From: Verrucomicrobiales bacterium
Lineage (GTDB): Bacteria; Verrucomicrobiota; Verrucomicrobiia; Limisphaerales; Palsa-1400
DNA length: 8,065 nt
Direction: 5' to 3'
Assembly: GCA_028293405.1 (NCBI GenBank)
Contig: JAQGOW010000504.1
Span: 1 to 8,065 of the forward strand
The position numbers and the translations under genes were made by a program. Every line of letters begins with the position of its first letter. The first letter of the stretch is position 1. The notes beneath the pieces are model-generated. The model was not told the DNA's origin. It did no database searches and saw only the letters and a program-made list of their open reading frames with translations. Shown piece by piece: positions 1 to 6,012 of the stretch.

Positions 1-258
1 GCAGCGAATGCGTTCGCGGAAACAGCGGCGCGCATCGCGGTAATTTATTCGATCGATGATAAGTATCCGACCGTTGTTCCGGACCTGGTGAAGGAGTTGC
101 GGGCCAAGCGGCCGGACGTGTTTGTTATTCTCGCAGGATTTCCGCAAGACCAGATCGAAGCGCACAAGCGTTCCGGCGTGAACGATTTTATTCACATCCG
201 CTGCGATGCGGTCGCAGTGCTCAAGAAATGTCATAAAGAAGCGGGAGTGGAGCGATGA
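1..258 (+). CDS. mutA: Methylmalonyl-CoA mutase small subunit, C-terminal 85 residues (5' end outside window)
   Basis: This frame is open from the first base to a TGA at 256-258 and encodes 85 residues with no start codon of its own, so it is the tail of a gene that begins upstream. The fragment has the alternating beta/alpha pattern of the B12-binding-like fold: a strand followed by SIDDKYP, then a helix and the strand VFVILAGFP, and a C-terminal stretch ending in [18 protein letters not shown]. This matches the end of the small (beta) subunit of heterodimeric methylmalonyl-CoA mutases as I know them. In that family the small subunit keeps the fold but does not bind cobalamin and stabilises the catalytic large subunit. 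The fragment is too short to test for a cobalamin-binding His. Its stop overlaps the start of the large-subunit gene (ATGA), which strongly supports the pairing. Identity rests on both sequence pattern and neighbour. Confidence 0.85.
   Translation, partial: AANAFAETAARIAVIYSIDDKYPTVVPDLVKELRAKRPDVFVILAGFPQDQIEAHKRSGVNDFIHIRCDAVAVLKKCHKEAGVER
243..247 (+). promoter_or_regulatory. Ribosome binding site for the mutase large subunit
   Basis: GGGAG lies seven bases before the ATG at 255, inside the last codons of the small-subunit gene. It supports ATG 255 as the start. It is one of only two clear Shine-Dalgarno matches in the operon. Confidence 0.6.
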
Positions 259-2432
259 AACCCTTTCCCAATTTCGCAGAAGTCGCGTTCGAAGTGCCGC
301 CGGTGCACGCCTCGTGGGGTGATTGGCAGGTCAAGTTTGAAGAAGAAACTGGCAAGTCGCTCGACCAATGGTTGTTCAAGACATTAGAGCAAATTGATTT
401 GAAGCCGCTCTATACTTCGGACGATTACCAAGGGTGTGAGCACCTGGATAGCATGCCAGGATTTGCGCCGTATGTGCGCGGACCGTATGGCTCGATGTAT
501 CGGTCTAGGCCGTGGACTGTGCGACAATACGCCGGGTTTTCGACAGCGGAAGAGAGTAACGCTTTTTATCGAAAGAACATTGCCGCGGGACAACAAGGAT
601 TATCGGTCGCGTTCGATCTCCCGACTCATCGTGGCTACGACTCCGATCATCCTCGCGCTTTTGCCGACGTAGGCAAAGCCGGCGTGGCCGTCGATTCGAT
701 TGCCGACATGAAGCTGTTGTTTGACAGCATTCCGTTGGACCGCATCTCTGTTTCAATGACGATGAACGGCGCGGTTTTGCCGATCATGGCTTTCTATATC
801 GTGGCGGCGGAAGAGCAGGGCGTCACCCCGGACAAACTTTCGGGCACGATCCAAAACGACATCCTCAAGGAATATATGGTGCGTAACACCTATATATATC
901 CACCGGCGCCGTCGATGCGGATCATCGCGGACATTTTCAAGTTCACCTCGCAGCACATGCCCAAGTTTATCTCGATTTCCATTTCGTGTTATCACATGCA
1001 AGAGTCGGGTGCGCCGGCGGATTTGGAAATGGCTTACACGCTCGCAGACGGTTTGGAATATGTGCGCACGGGCATCAAGGCGGGAATCGATATCGACGCC
1101 TTCGCACCTCGTCTGTCATTCTTCTGGGCGCAAGGCAAAAACTTTTTCATGGAAGTCGCCAAGATGCGCGCGGCGCGGGCGCTTTGGGCGAAGTTGATCG
1201 GCCAATTTAATCCGAAGAATCCGAAATCGATGGCGTTGCGCACACACTCGCAGACCTCCGGTTGGACTTTGACCGAACAAGATCCGTTCAACAATGTAAC
1301 GCGCACGTGCATCGAAGGCATGGCTGCGGCGCTGGGGCACACGCAGTCGTTGCACACGAATTCGCTCGATGAAGCGATCGCGTTGCCGACGGATTTTTCG
1401 ACGCGCATTGCGCGGAACTCGCAGTTGTTGCTCCAAGAGGAAACGGACATTTGTCACGTGATTGATCCGTTGGCAGGATCGTTTTATCTCGAGGCATTAA
1501 CGAGCGCGTTGATGAAACGAGCCTGGGCGCATATCCAGGAAGTCGAAGCGCTCGGAGGCATGGCGAAAGCCATTGAGACGGGCCTGCCGAAATTGCGCAT
1601 CGAAGAAGCCGCGGCGCGGCGCCAGGCATGGATTGATTCGAGCAAGGAAACGATCATCGGCGTCAACAAGCTGCGGCTCGATACCGTGGAGCATTTGGAA
1701 GTTCGCGAAGTGGACAACACTTCGGTTCGTGAATCGCAGATCAAGCGATTGCAGCAAACCAAAAAGGAGCGCGACAACGCCAAAGTCACTTCTGTTCTTG
1801 AAGAAATCACGCGCGCAGCCGAAACCGGCACGGGCAATTTGTTGGCGCTGGCGATTGAAGCGGCGCGCGCTCGAGCGACCCTCGGAGAAATTTCTTTTGC
1901 CATGGAAAAAGTATTTTCACGACACAAGGCGACGATTCGTTCTGTATCCGGCGTCTATGGCGCGGAATATGGCACCAATCAGCAAATTGAACAGGTGCGC
2001 AAACTGGCGGACGAATTTTCCAATCGACACGGTCGCCGTCCGCGCATGCTCATCGCGAAGATGGGGCAGGATGGCCACGATCGCGGAGCGAAGGTGGTTG
2101 CGACGGCTTACGCTGATCTCGGATTCGACGTTGATATCGGGCCACTGTTCCAGCAACCGGATGAAGTCGCGCACATGGCAGCGGAAAACGATGTGCACGT
2201 CGTCGGCATAAGCTCGCTCGCAGGTGGACACAAGACTTTGCTCGTTCAACTCGTGGAGGAGCTGAAGCGCGTCGGGCGCGATGACATCGTGATTGTTGTG
2301 GGCGGTGTCATTCCACCGCAGGACTACGACTTTTTGAAACAAAACGGCGCAGCGGCTGTTTTCGGTCCGGGAACATTTATTCCCGATGCTGCGAAACAAT
2401 TGCTGACTGAACTGAGCCAGCGGATCGGCTAA
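255..2432 (+). CDS. mutB: Methylmalonyl-CoA mutase large (catalytic, B12-binding) subunit
   Basis: This 725-residue cytoplasmic enzyme interconverts succinyl-CoA and (R)-methylmalonyl-CoA by an adenosylcobalamin radical mechanism. The N-terminal two thirds is the substrate-binding TIM barrel, with family signatures [49 protein letters not shown] and [16 protein letters not shown]. Tyr92, Arg210 and His247 correspond to Tyr89, Arg207 and His244 of the Propionibacterium enzyme, with a constant +3 offset. The C-terminal domain (about residues 590-725) carries the cobalamin motif DxHxxG as D606-G-H608-D-R-G611, where His608 is the expected lower axial ligand, followed by GISSLAGGH and [11 protein letters not shown]. 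Length is normal for the family. The start is fixed by the ATGA overlap with the small-subunit gene and a good Shine-Dalgarno. The stop overlaps the next start as TAATG. One oddity is Cys245 where the family has Gly (SISGYH becomes SISCYH), close to active-site His247. The gene otherwise looks intact. Confidence 0.97.
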   Translation: MKPFPNFAEVAFEVPPVHASWGDWQVKFEEETGKSLDQWLFKTLEQIDLKPLYTSDDYQGCEHLDSMPGFAPYVRGPYGSMYRSRPWTVRQYAGFSTAEESNAFYRKNIAAGQQGLSVAFDLPTHRGYDSDHPRAFADVGKAGVAVDSIADMKLLFDSIPLDRISVSMTMNGAVLPIMAFYIVAAEEQGVTPDKLSGTIQNDILKEYMVRNTYIYPPAPSMRIIADIFKFTSQHMPKFISISISCYHMQESGAPADLEMAYTLADGLEYVRTGIKAGIDIDAFAPRLSFFWAQGKNFFMEVAKMRAARALWAKLIGQFNPKNPKSMALRTHSQTSGWTLTEQDPFNNVTRTCIEGMAAALGHTQSLHTNSLDEAIALPTDFSTRIARNSQLLLQEETDICHVIDPLAGSFYLEALTSALMKRAWAHIQEVEALGGMAKAIETGLPKLRIEEAAARRQAWIDSSKETIIGVNKLRLDTVEHLEVREVDNTSVRESQIKRLQQTKKERDNAKVTSVLEEITRAAETGTGNLLALAIEAARARATLGEISFAMEKVFSRHKATIRSVSGVYGAEYGTNQQIEQVRKLADEFSNRHGRRPRMLIAKMGQDGHDRGAKVVATAYADLGFDVDIGPLFQQPDEVAHMAAENDVHVVGISSLAGGHKTLLVQLVEELKRVGRDDIVIVVGGVIPPQDYDFLKQNGAAAVFGPGTFIPDAAKQLLTELSQRIG

Positions 2433-3451
2433 TGAGCACATTGAGCACAAACACTTCGACGCCGCGCACGACGTTGACTGTAGACGACTACGTTAATGGT
2501 GTGCTCGCCGGTAATCGCACTGTGCTCGCGCGCGCCATAACTCTTTTGGAGAGCAGTTCGTCACTGCACGAACCGCTCGCGCAGGAAGTGTTGCGACGGG
2601 TGTTGCCGGAATCCGGGAAAGCAAAACGCATTGGGATTACCGGTGTGCCTGGTGTCGGCAAGAGCACGTTTATTGAAACGTTCGGAACGATGCTCGTTGG
2701 CAAAGGCCACAAGCTGGCGGTGTTGACGATCGATCCGACCAGCGCTCGCTCGGGCGGAAGTATTCTTGGCGATAAAACCCGGATGCAGAAACTCAGTCGT
2801 GAGCCCAACGCTTTTATTCGTCCATCGCCAGCCGGTCATAATCTGGGCGGTGTCGCTAGGAAAACGCGTGAAGCGATGCTGCTCTGTGAAGCGGCGGGAT
2901 TCGACATCGTGCTGGTCGAAACTGTCGGCGTCGGCCAGAGCGAAACAGCACTGAGATCGATGGTCGATTTTTTCCTTTTACTCCAGTTGCCCGGCGCTGG
3001 TGACGAACTGCAGGCCATGAAAAAAGGCATCGTCGAAATGGTCGACCTGATGCTCGTCAATAAGGCGGATGGTGAAAACCGTAGTCGCGCTGAGTTGGCT
3101 CGCGCCGAGCAGGAGATCGTGGTGCATTATCTTGAATCGGCCACCCCCGAATGGAAACCGCAGGTGGCCCTGAGTTCCGGCTTAACCGGTGATGGCATCC
3201 CGCAGGCGTGGGAGGTTATCGAAAAATTTTATCGCGAGCTTGAGCCCAAAGGCATTATCAAGCGCAGACGTCAGCAGCAATCGATTGATTGGTTGACTGA
3301 CTTGATTGCCGACGAATTGCACAGGAAGTTCTACCAGCATCCGGCGGTGTCCGCACAACTCGCGTCTGTGAAAGGTGCGCTGCTGCAAGGCGAACTGACG
3401 CCGATGCAAGGCGCAAAAAAACTTTTAGCCGCATTTAGCGGAGAAAAATAA
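2432..3451 (+). CDS. meaB: MeaB/ArgK-type G-protein chaperone of methylmalonyl-CoA mutase
   Basis: This 339-residue P-loop GTPase belongs to the family that gates cobalamin loading and protects or reactivates methylmalonyl-CoA mutase (MeaB in Methylobacterium, MMAA in humans, ArgK/YgfD in E. coli). Visible motifs in order are: Walker A GVPGVGKST at residues 71-79; the family-specific VLTIDPTSARSGGSILGDKT from about 97; SPAGHNLGG near 132; the Walker B/switch region VETVGVGQSE at 162-171; PGAGDELQAMKKGI at 187-200; and the guanine-specificity motif NKAD at 210-213. The C-terminal helical part (about 280-335) matches the dimerisation region of the family. The start shares one base with the mutase stop (TAATG), and no strong Shine-Dalgarno is visible, so translation is probably coupled. 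Being directly after the mutase gene supports a mutase chaperone. The older label 'LAO/AO transport ATPase ArgK' is a misnomer for this family. Confidence 0.95.
   Translation: MSTLSTNTSTPRTTLTVDDYVNGVLAGNRTVLARAITLLESSSSLHEPLAQEVLRRVLPESGKAKRIGITGVPGVGKSTFIETFGTMLVGKGHKLAVLTIDPTSARSGGSILGDKTRMQKLSREPNAFIRPSPAGHNLGGVARKTREAMLLCEAAGFDIVLVETVGVGQSETALRSMVDFFLLLQLPGAGDELQAMKKGIVEMVDLMLVNKADGENRSRAELARAEQEIVVHYLESATPEWKPQVALSSGLTGDGIPQAWEVIEKFYRELEPKGIIKRRRQQQSIDWLTDLIADELHRKFYQHPAVSAQLASVKGALLQGELTPMQGAKKLLAAFSGEK
3440..3443 (+). promoter_or_regulatory. Ribosome binding site for methylmalonyl-CoA epimerase
   Basis: GGAG nine bases before ATG 3453, within the last codons of meaB. It fixes the epimerase start, which is only one base after the meaB stop. 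Confidence 0.5.
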
Positions 3452-3452
3452 T

Positions 3453-3863
3453 ATGTTGCAGAAAATCGATCATCTCGGAATCGCGGTTAAGTCGTTGGAC
3501 GAATCGGTGCCCTATTACGAAAAGGCGCTCGGGCTGAAGTGCGAACATCGCGAAGAAGTGCCTTCGCAAAAAGTGCGCACAGCCTTCTTTCAATGCGGCG
3601 AAGTTCACTTGGAACTGCTGGAGCCGACCTCGCCCGAAAGTCCGATCGCAAAATTTTTGGAGAAGAATCCGAATGGCGGCATCCATCACATTGCCTTTGC
3701 GACGGATGATATCAGCGGACAACTCAAGCAGGCTTCCGGTGCCGGCATAAAGTTAATCCACGAACAGCCGTTCGAAGGCGCGGCCAACAAGCTCGTCGCG
3801 TTTTTGCATCCGAAATCCACGTTTGGCGTGCTCACTGAATTCTGCGCTCCCAAAAACCAGTAA
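3453..3863 (+). CDS. mce: Methylmalonyl-CoA epimerase (VOC/glyoxalase fold)
   Basis: This 136-residue cytoplasmic metalloenzyme interconverts (R)- and (S)-methylmalonyl-CoA, linking the mutase to the carboxyltransferase, which use opposite stereoisomers. The sequence has the two beta-alpha-beta-beta-beta modules of the vicinal oxygen chelate superfamily. The first begins IDHLGIAVKSLDESVPYYE (His7) and contains VHLELLEP (Glu54). The second begins GGIHHIAFATDDI (His79) and ends FGVLTEFCAP (Glu129). These four residues sit where the family's divalent-metal ligands are expected. Length is typical (about 130-150). The start is supported by GGAG at nine bases, and the gene is one base downstream of meaB and six bases upstream of the carboxyltransferase. 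Other VOC enzymes share the fold, but the operon context makes epimerase much the most likely role. Confidence 0.95.
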   Translation: MLQKIDHLGIAVKSLDESVPYYEKALGLKCEHREEVPSQKVRTAFFQCGEVHLELLEPTSPESPIAKFLEKNPNGGIHHIAFATDDISGQLKQASGAGIKLIHEQPFEGAANKLVAFLHPKSTFGVLTEFCAPKNQ

Positions 3864-3869
3864 GACAAT

Positions 3870-5066
3870 ATGTCGATACCCAAAGCAGCATTGGACGATT
3901 TGCAAAAGCGCCGCGAGGCAGCGAAGGCCGGCGGCGGTTCGGATAAGCTCGAAGCGCGTCGCGCCAAAGGCGTGATGACCGCGCGCGATCGTCTCGAAAA
4001 CCTTTTCCAAGCGGGCACCTTCCAGGAATGGGGACTGCACGCCAATCACGATTGTCACCACTTCGGCATGGAAGAAAAAAGTCTTCCCGGCGATGGCGTG
4101 GTGACCGGAACCGGTATGGTCGATGGGCGACTCGTTGCGGCGTTCAGCCAGGATTTCACCGTCAGCGGCGGTTCGCTTGGACGTATTCACGCGAAAAAGA
4201 TTTGTGACCTGATGGATTACGCGCTGAAAGTTGGCTGCCCGGTCCTAGGCTTCAACGATTCAGGCGGCGCGCGCATTCAGGAAGGCGACAACTCACTTTC
4301 TGGCTATGGCCAGGTATTCTTCCGCAACGTGCTCGTTTCCGGCGTCGTGCCACAGATCGCAATCGTCGCCGGTCCGTGCGCCGGAGGCGCTGCGTATTCA
4401 CCAGCCTTGATGGACTTCATCATCATGGTGAAAGGTTCGTCGAACATGTTCATCTGCGGGCCGGATGTCATTAAAGCCGTCACGGGTCAGCAATGCACAA
4501 TGGATGAAATTGGCAGTCCGCTCACCAATGCATCGGTCAGCGGCAATGTTCAATTCGTTGCCGAAAACGATCAGCACGCCATCGACATCGCGCGAAAGCT
4601 TTTGTCGTTCATGCCCGCGAACAACTTGCTTGATCCGCCGCATCGACCTGTTCAGCAACTTGATTTGTCGCACGATTCAGAGATTGGAAATCTGGTCCCT
4701 GAATCCGCAAAAGACCCGCTCGACGTCAAAAAAATTATCGCGCGCCTCGTCGACAACGCCGACTTCCTTGAAGTCTACGAAATGTGGGCGCAAAATATCG
4801 TCGTCGGTTTCGCGCGCATGCAAGGAATCGTCTGCGGCATCATTGCCAACAATCCTGCCGTCAAAGCCGGCACGCTTGACATCGATTCATCCTTTTCGCA
4901 TGGCCCACTGCCGAAATCGCCGTCATGGGTGCGGAAGGTGCAGTTAAGATTTTATATAAACGCGAAATCGCCGCCGCGCCGGATCCAAAAGCCAAAGAAA
5001 AAGAACTCGTTGCCGAATATCGCGAAAAATTCTGTCTGCCTTACGAAGCGGCGAGGGGAGGGATGA
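3870..5066 (+). pseudogene. mmdA: Methylmalonyl-CoA carboxyltransferase/decarboxylase alpha (propionyl-CoA carboxylase beta), 5' part ending in a frameshifted tail
   Basis: The first 341 residues (3870-4892) are a good match to the biotin-dependent acyl-CoA carboxyltransferase family (MmdA of sodium-pumping methylmalonyl-CoA decarboxylases, PccB of propionyl-CoA carboxylase, 12S subunit of transcarboxylase). Recognisable parts are ARDRLENLFQAGTFQEWG (39-55), SQDFTVSGGSLGRIHAKK (93-110), NDSGGARIQEG (129-139), the first oxyanion-hole region GPCAGGAAYSPA (168-179), and VVGFARMQGI to AGTLDIDSS (311-341). After DIDSS the family continues with about 80 residues that hold the second oxyanion hole (RKAYGGAYDVM type). 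None of that is present. Instead the frame runs into a 57-residue basic tail, read out of frame from the gene's 3' part, and stops at 5064-5066. The 398-residue product should be inactive. A further oddity is IGSPLTNASVSG near 214-225, where relatives usually have GG..TH...SG. Decarboxylase and carboxylase roles cannot be separated by this subunit alone. Confidence 0.9.
4890..4897 (+). other. Deletion junction in the carboxyltransferase gene
   Basis: The upstream reading frame gives a family-like DIDSS ending with codon TCC at 4890-4892. The downstream family-like sequence FAWPTAEIAVMG starts with TTC at 4895 in a different frame, leaving two bases (TT) between them. Compared with human PCCB as I remember it, about 81 residues between these points are missing. 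The net loss is therefore roughly 240 bases and not a multiple of three. A single-base homopolymer error in the TTTT run at 4893-4896 would shift the frame but could not remove the missing protein segment. No repeat flanking the junction is visible. Confidence 0.85.
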
Positions 5067-5182
5067 TTACCGACGTGATCACTCCGGCTGAAACACGCGC
5101 TACGTTGTCGCTCGCATTGCGTAACTCACTGACGAAACGCGAGACGCGACCACCAAAGAAACACGGCACCATTCCGCTCTAA
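4895..5182 (+). pseudogene. mmdA: Methylmalonyl-CoA carboxyltransferase alpha subunit, 3' part (C-terminal 95 residues)
   Basis: This is the remainder of the same gene. It is open in a different frame from 4895 to TAA at 5180-5182. It begins FAWPTAEIAVMGAEGAVKIL, continues with an AEYREKF helix and ITPAETRATL, and ends RPPKKHGTIPL, the characteristic C-terminus of MmdA/PccB proteins (compare KHANIPL or KHGNIPL). The two preserved parts sum to 341 + 95 = 436 residues, against roughly 515 expected. An in-frame ATG at 4925 could give an 85-residue peptide, but that peptide would hold only the last part of the C-terminal half and cannot be a working enzyme. Both parts keep family-specific sequence right up to the junction and show no extra stops, so the lesion is recent or an artefact. 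Confidence 0.88.
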
Positions 5183-5185
5183 CCT

Positions 5186-5581
5186 ATGGCCAACGACCAA
5201 ACACTCAACGCGAACGGACCGGAATTCGGTGCGGTTGAAACGAACCTCGGCCAGGCTCTCGTGCTCTTGCAACGCGTTTTGCCGAGACTTGACGATCCGC
5301 GTCGCGCCTCGGACGTGCAGAACGCGTTGAAACGCGCTGCCGCATGTATCGAAATCGCACGCGATGGCCACGGTAAATTCTTTGGGACCGAACTCGGTGC
5401 CACATCGGGCGCCGTTGCCCCTGAAATTGTGGCTGTGATCGCCGCGGCAATCGCGATGACGCTCGGTGGTCGAGGCCACCGTGTCGTGTCCGTGCAACCC
5501 GTCCAGCCTTCCAGTCCATATATCAATGTTTGGGCGGTGGAAGGTCGCACTGAAATTTTCCATTCCCACCGACTTCGCTAA
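5186..5581 (+). CDS. Small OadG-like accessory protein of the carboxyltransferase complex, without a membrane anchor
   Basis: This 131-residue protein sits between the carboxyltransferase and biotin-carrier genes, where sodium-pumping decarboxylase operons carry the small gamma/delta subunit (OadG/MmdD). The C-terminal half resembles the soluble tail of those subunits: a short Ala/Ile-rich helix APEIVAVIAAAIAMTLGG (78-95), a strand HRVVSVQPV (98-106), and the end WAVEGRTEIFHSHRLR (116-131). The N-terminal 70 residues look helical and charged (for example LDDPRRASDVQNALKRAAACIEIARD). They contain no long hydrophobic segment, whereas canonical OadG begins with a membrane helix. It may therefore be a soluble scaffold joining carboxyltransferase and carrier protein. 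Start ATG 5186 is three bases after the preceding stop, with no evident Shine-Dalgarno. Function is inferred from position and C-terminal resemblance; the N-terminal domain is unrecognised. Confidence 0.6.
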   Translation: MANDQTLNANGPEFGAVETNLGQALVLLQRVLPRLDDPRRASDVQNALKRAAACIEIARDGHGKFFGTELGATSGAVAPEIVAVIAAAIAMTLGGRGHRVVSVQPVQPSSPYINVWAVEGRTEIFHSHRLR

Positions 5582-5601
5582 TTACTTTGCTACCACAAAC
5601 C

Positions 5602-6012
5602 ATGATCAAAAAACTTCGCGTCACCGTTGATGGCAAATCATACGACGTCACAGTCGAGCTTTTTGACGAATCCGAATCGATGGCCACCGCACCAGCGGCT
5701 GCGCCAGCGCCAGCACCGGTGATCGCCACGCCTCGCCAAACACCTCCACCGCCGCCGCCAGTTCCCGTTGCGACGACCGCTCCTTCCGCAGCTACTGGTC
5801 CTGGTTCAGTCGTCAGCCCGTTGGCCGGATTGGTTGTGGAAGTCGCCGTTGCTGTCGGACAGGACGTCAAAGAAGGCGATAAAGTGCTGACACTCGAAGC
5901 CATGAAGATGAACACCGTTGTGAGCGCGACGAAATCGGGCAAGGTTTCCGAAGTCCGAGTCGTTGTTGGCGATGCCGTTTCTGAAGCTCAAGTCTTAGCC
6001 GTAATCGCATGA
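5602..6012 (+). CDS. Biotin carboxyl carrier protein (biotinyl domain) of methylmalonyl-CoA decarboxylase/carboxylase
   Basis: This 136-residue cytoplasmic carrier brings carboxybiotin to and from the carboxyltransferase. It has three parts. A short N-terminal beta module, MIKKLRVTVDGKSYDVTVEL (1-20), is typical of MmdC and transcarboxylase 1.3S-type carriers. A flexible Ala/Pro-rich linker runs from about 28 to 67 and includes seven consecutive prolines. The biotinyl domain (about 69-136) carries EAMKMN, with Lys102 as the expected biotinylation site. I chose ATG 5602 over an in-frame TTG at 5587 because it gives the family-like start M(I)KKLRVTVDGKSY. No clear Shine-Dalgarno precedes it. 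The stop overlaps the next start as ATGA. A carrier of this kind serves either a membrane decarboxylase, a transcarboxylase or a propionyl-CoA carboxylase, and the sequence does not decide between them. The gene looks intact even though its partner carboxyltransferase is broken here. Confidence 0.93.
   Translation: MIKKLRVTVDGKSYDVTVELFDESESMATAPAAAPAPAPVIATPRQTPPPPPPVPVATTAPSAATGPGSVVSPLAGLVVEVAVAVGQDVKEGDKVLTLEAMKMNTVVSATKSGKVSEVRVVVGDAVSEAQVLAVIA

Noticed and set aside
1484..1927. Long open frame on the minus strand (147 codons) inside the mutase gene, with other antisense frames of 80-177 codons across the window
   Set aside because: They lie opposite strongly conserved genes and their low-complexity, Arg/Ser/Ala-rich products resemble no family I know. 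Open antisense frames are expected from the codon usage of moderately GC-rich genes.
1573..2211. A 212-codon plus-strand frame overlapping the mutase C-terminal half
   Set aside because: The product is rich in Arg and Ser with no recognisable domain, and the overlapping frame contains the unmistakable B12-binding domain. It is a shadow frame.
4890..4900. Programmed ribosomal frameshift or single-base indel at the TTTT run in the carboxyltransferase gene
   Set aside because: A frame change alone would join DIDSS directly to FAWPT and still leave about 80 conserved catalytic residues missing, so the lesion is a deletion rather than a slip site.
5587..5601. TTG at 5587 as start of the biotin carrier
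   Set aside because: The family-typical N-terminus begins at ATG 5602, and the five extra residues have no counterpart I recall in relatives.
5523..5942. Gly/Ala/Thr-rich minus-strand frame opposite the biotin carrier
   Set aside because: It is the reverse complement of the Ala/Pro-rich linker, which naturally yields Gly/Ala-rich codons, and it is not an independent gene.
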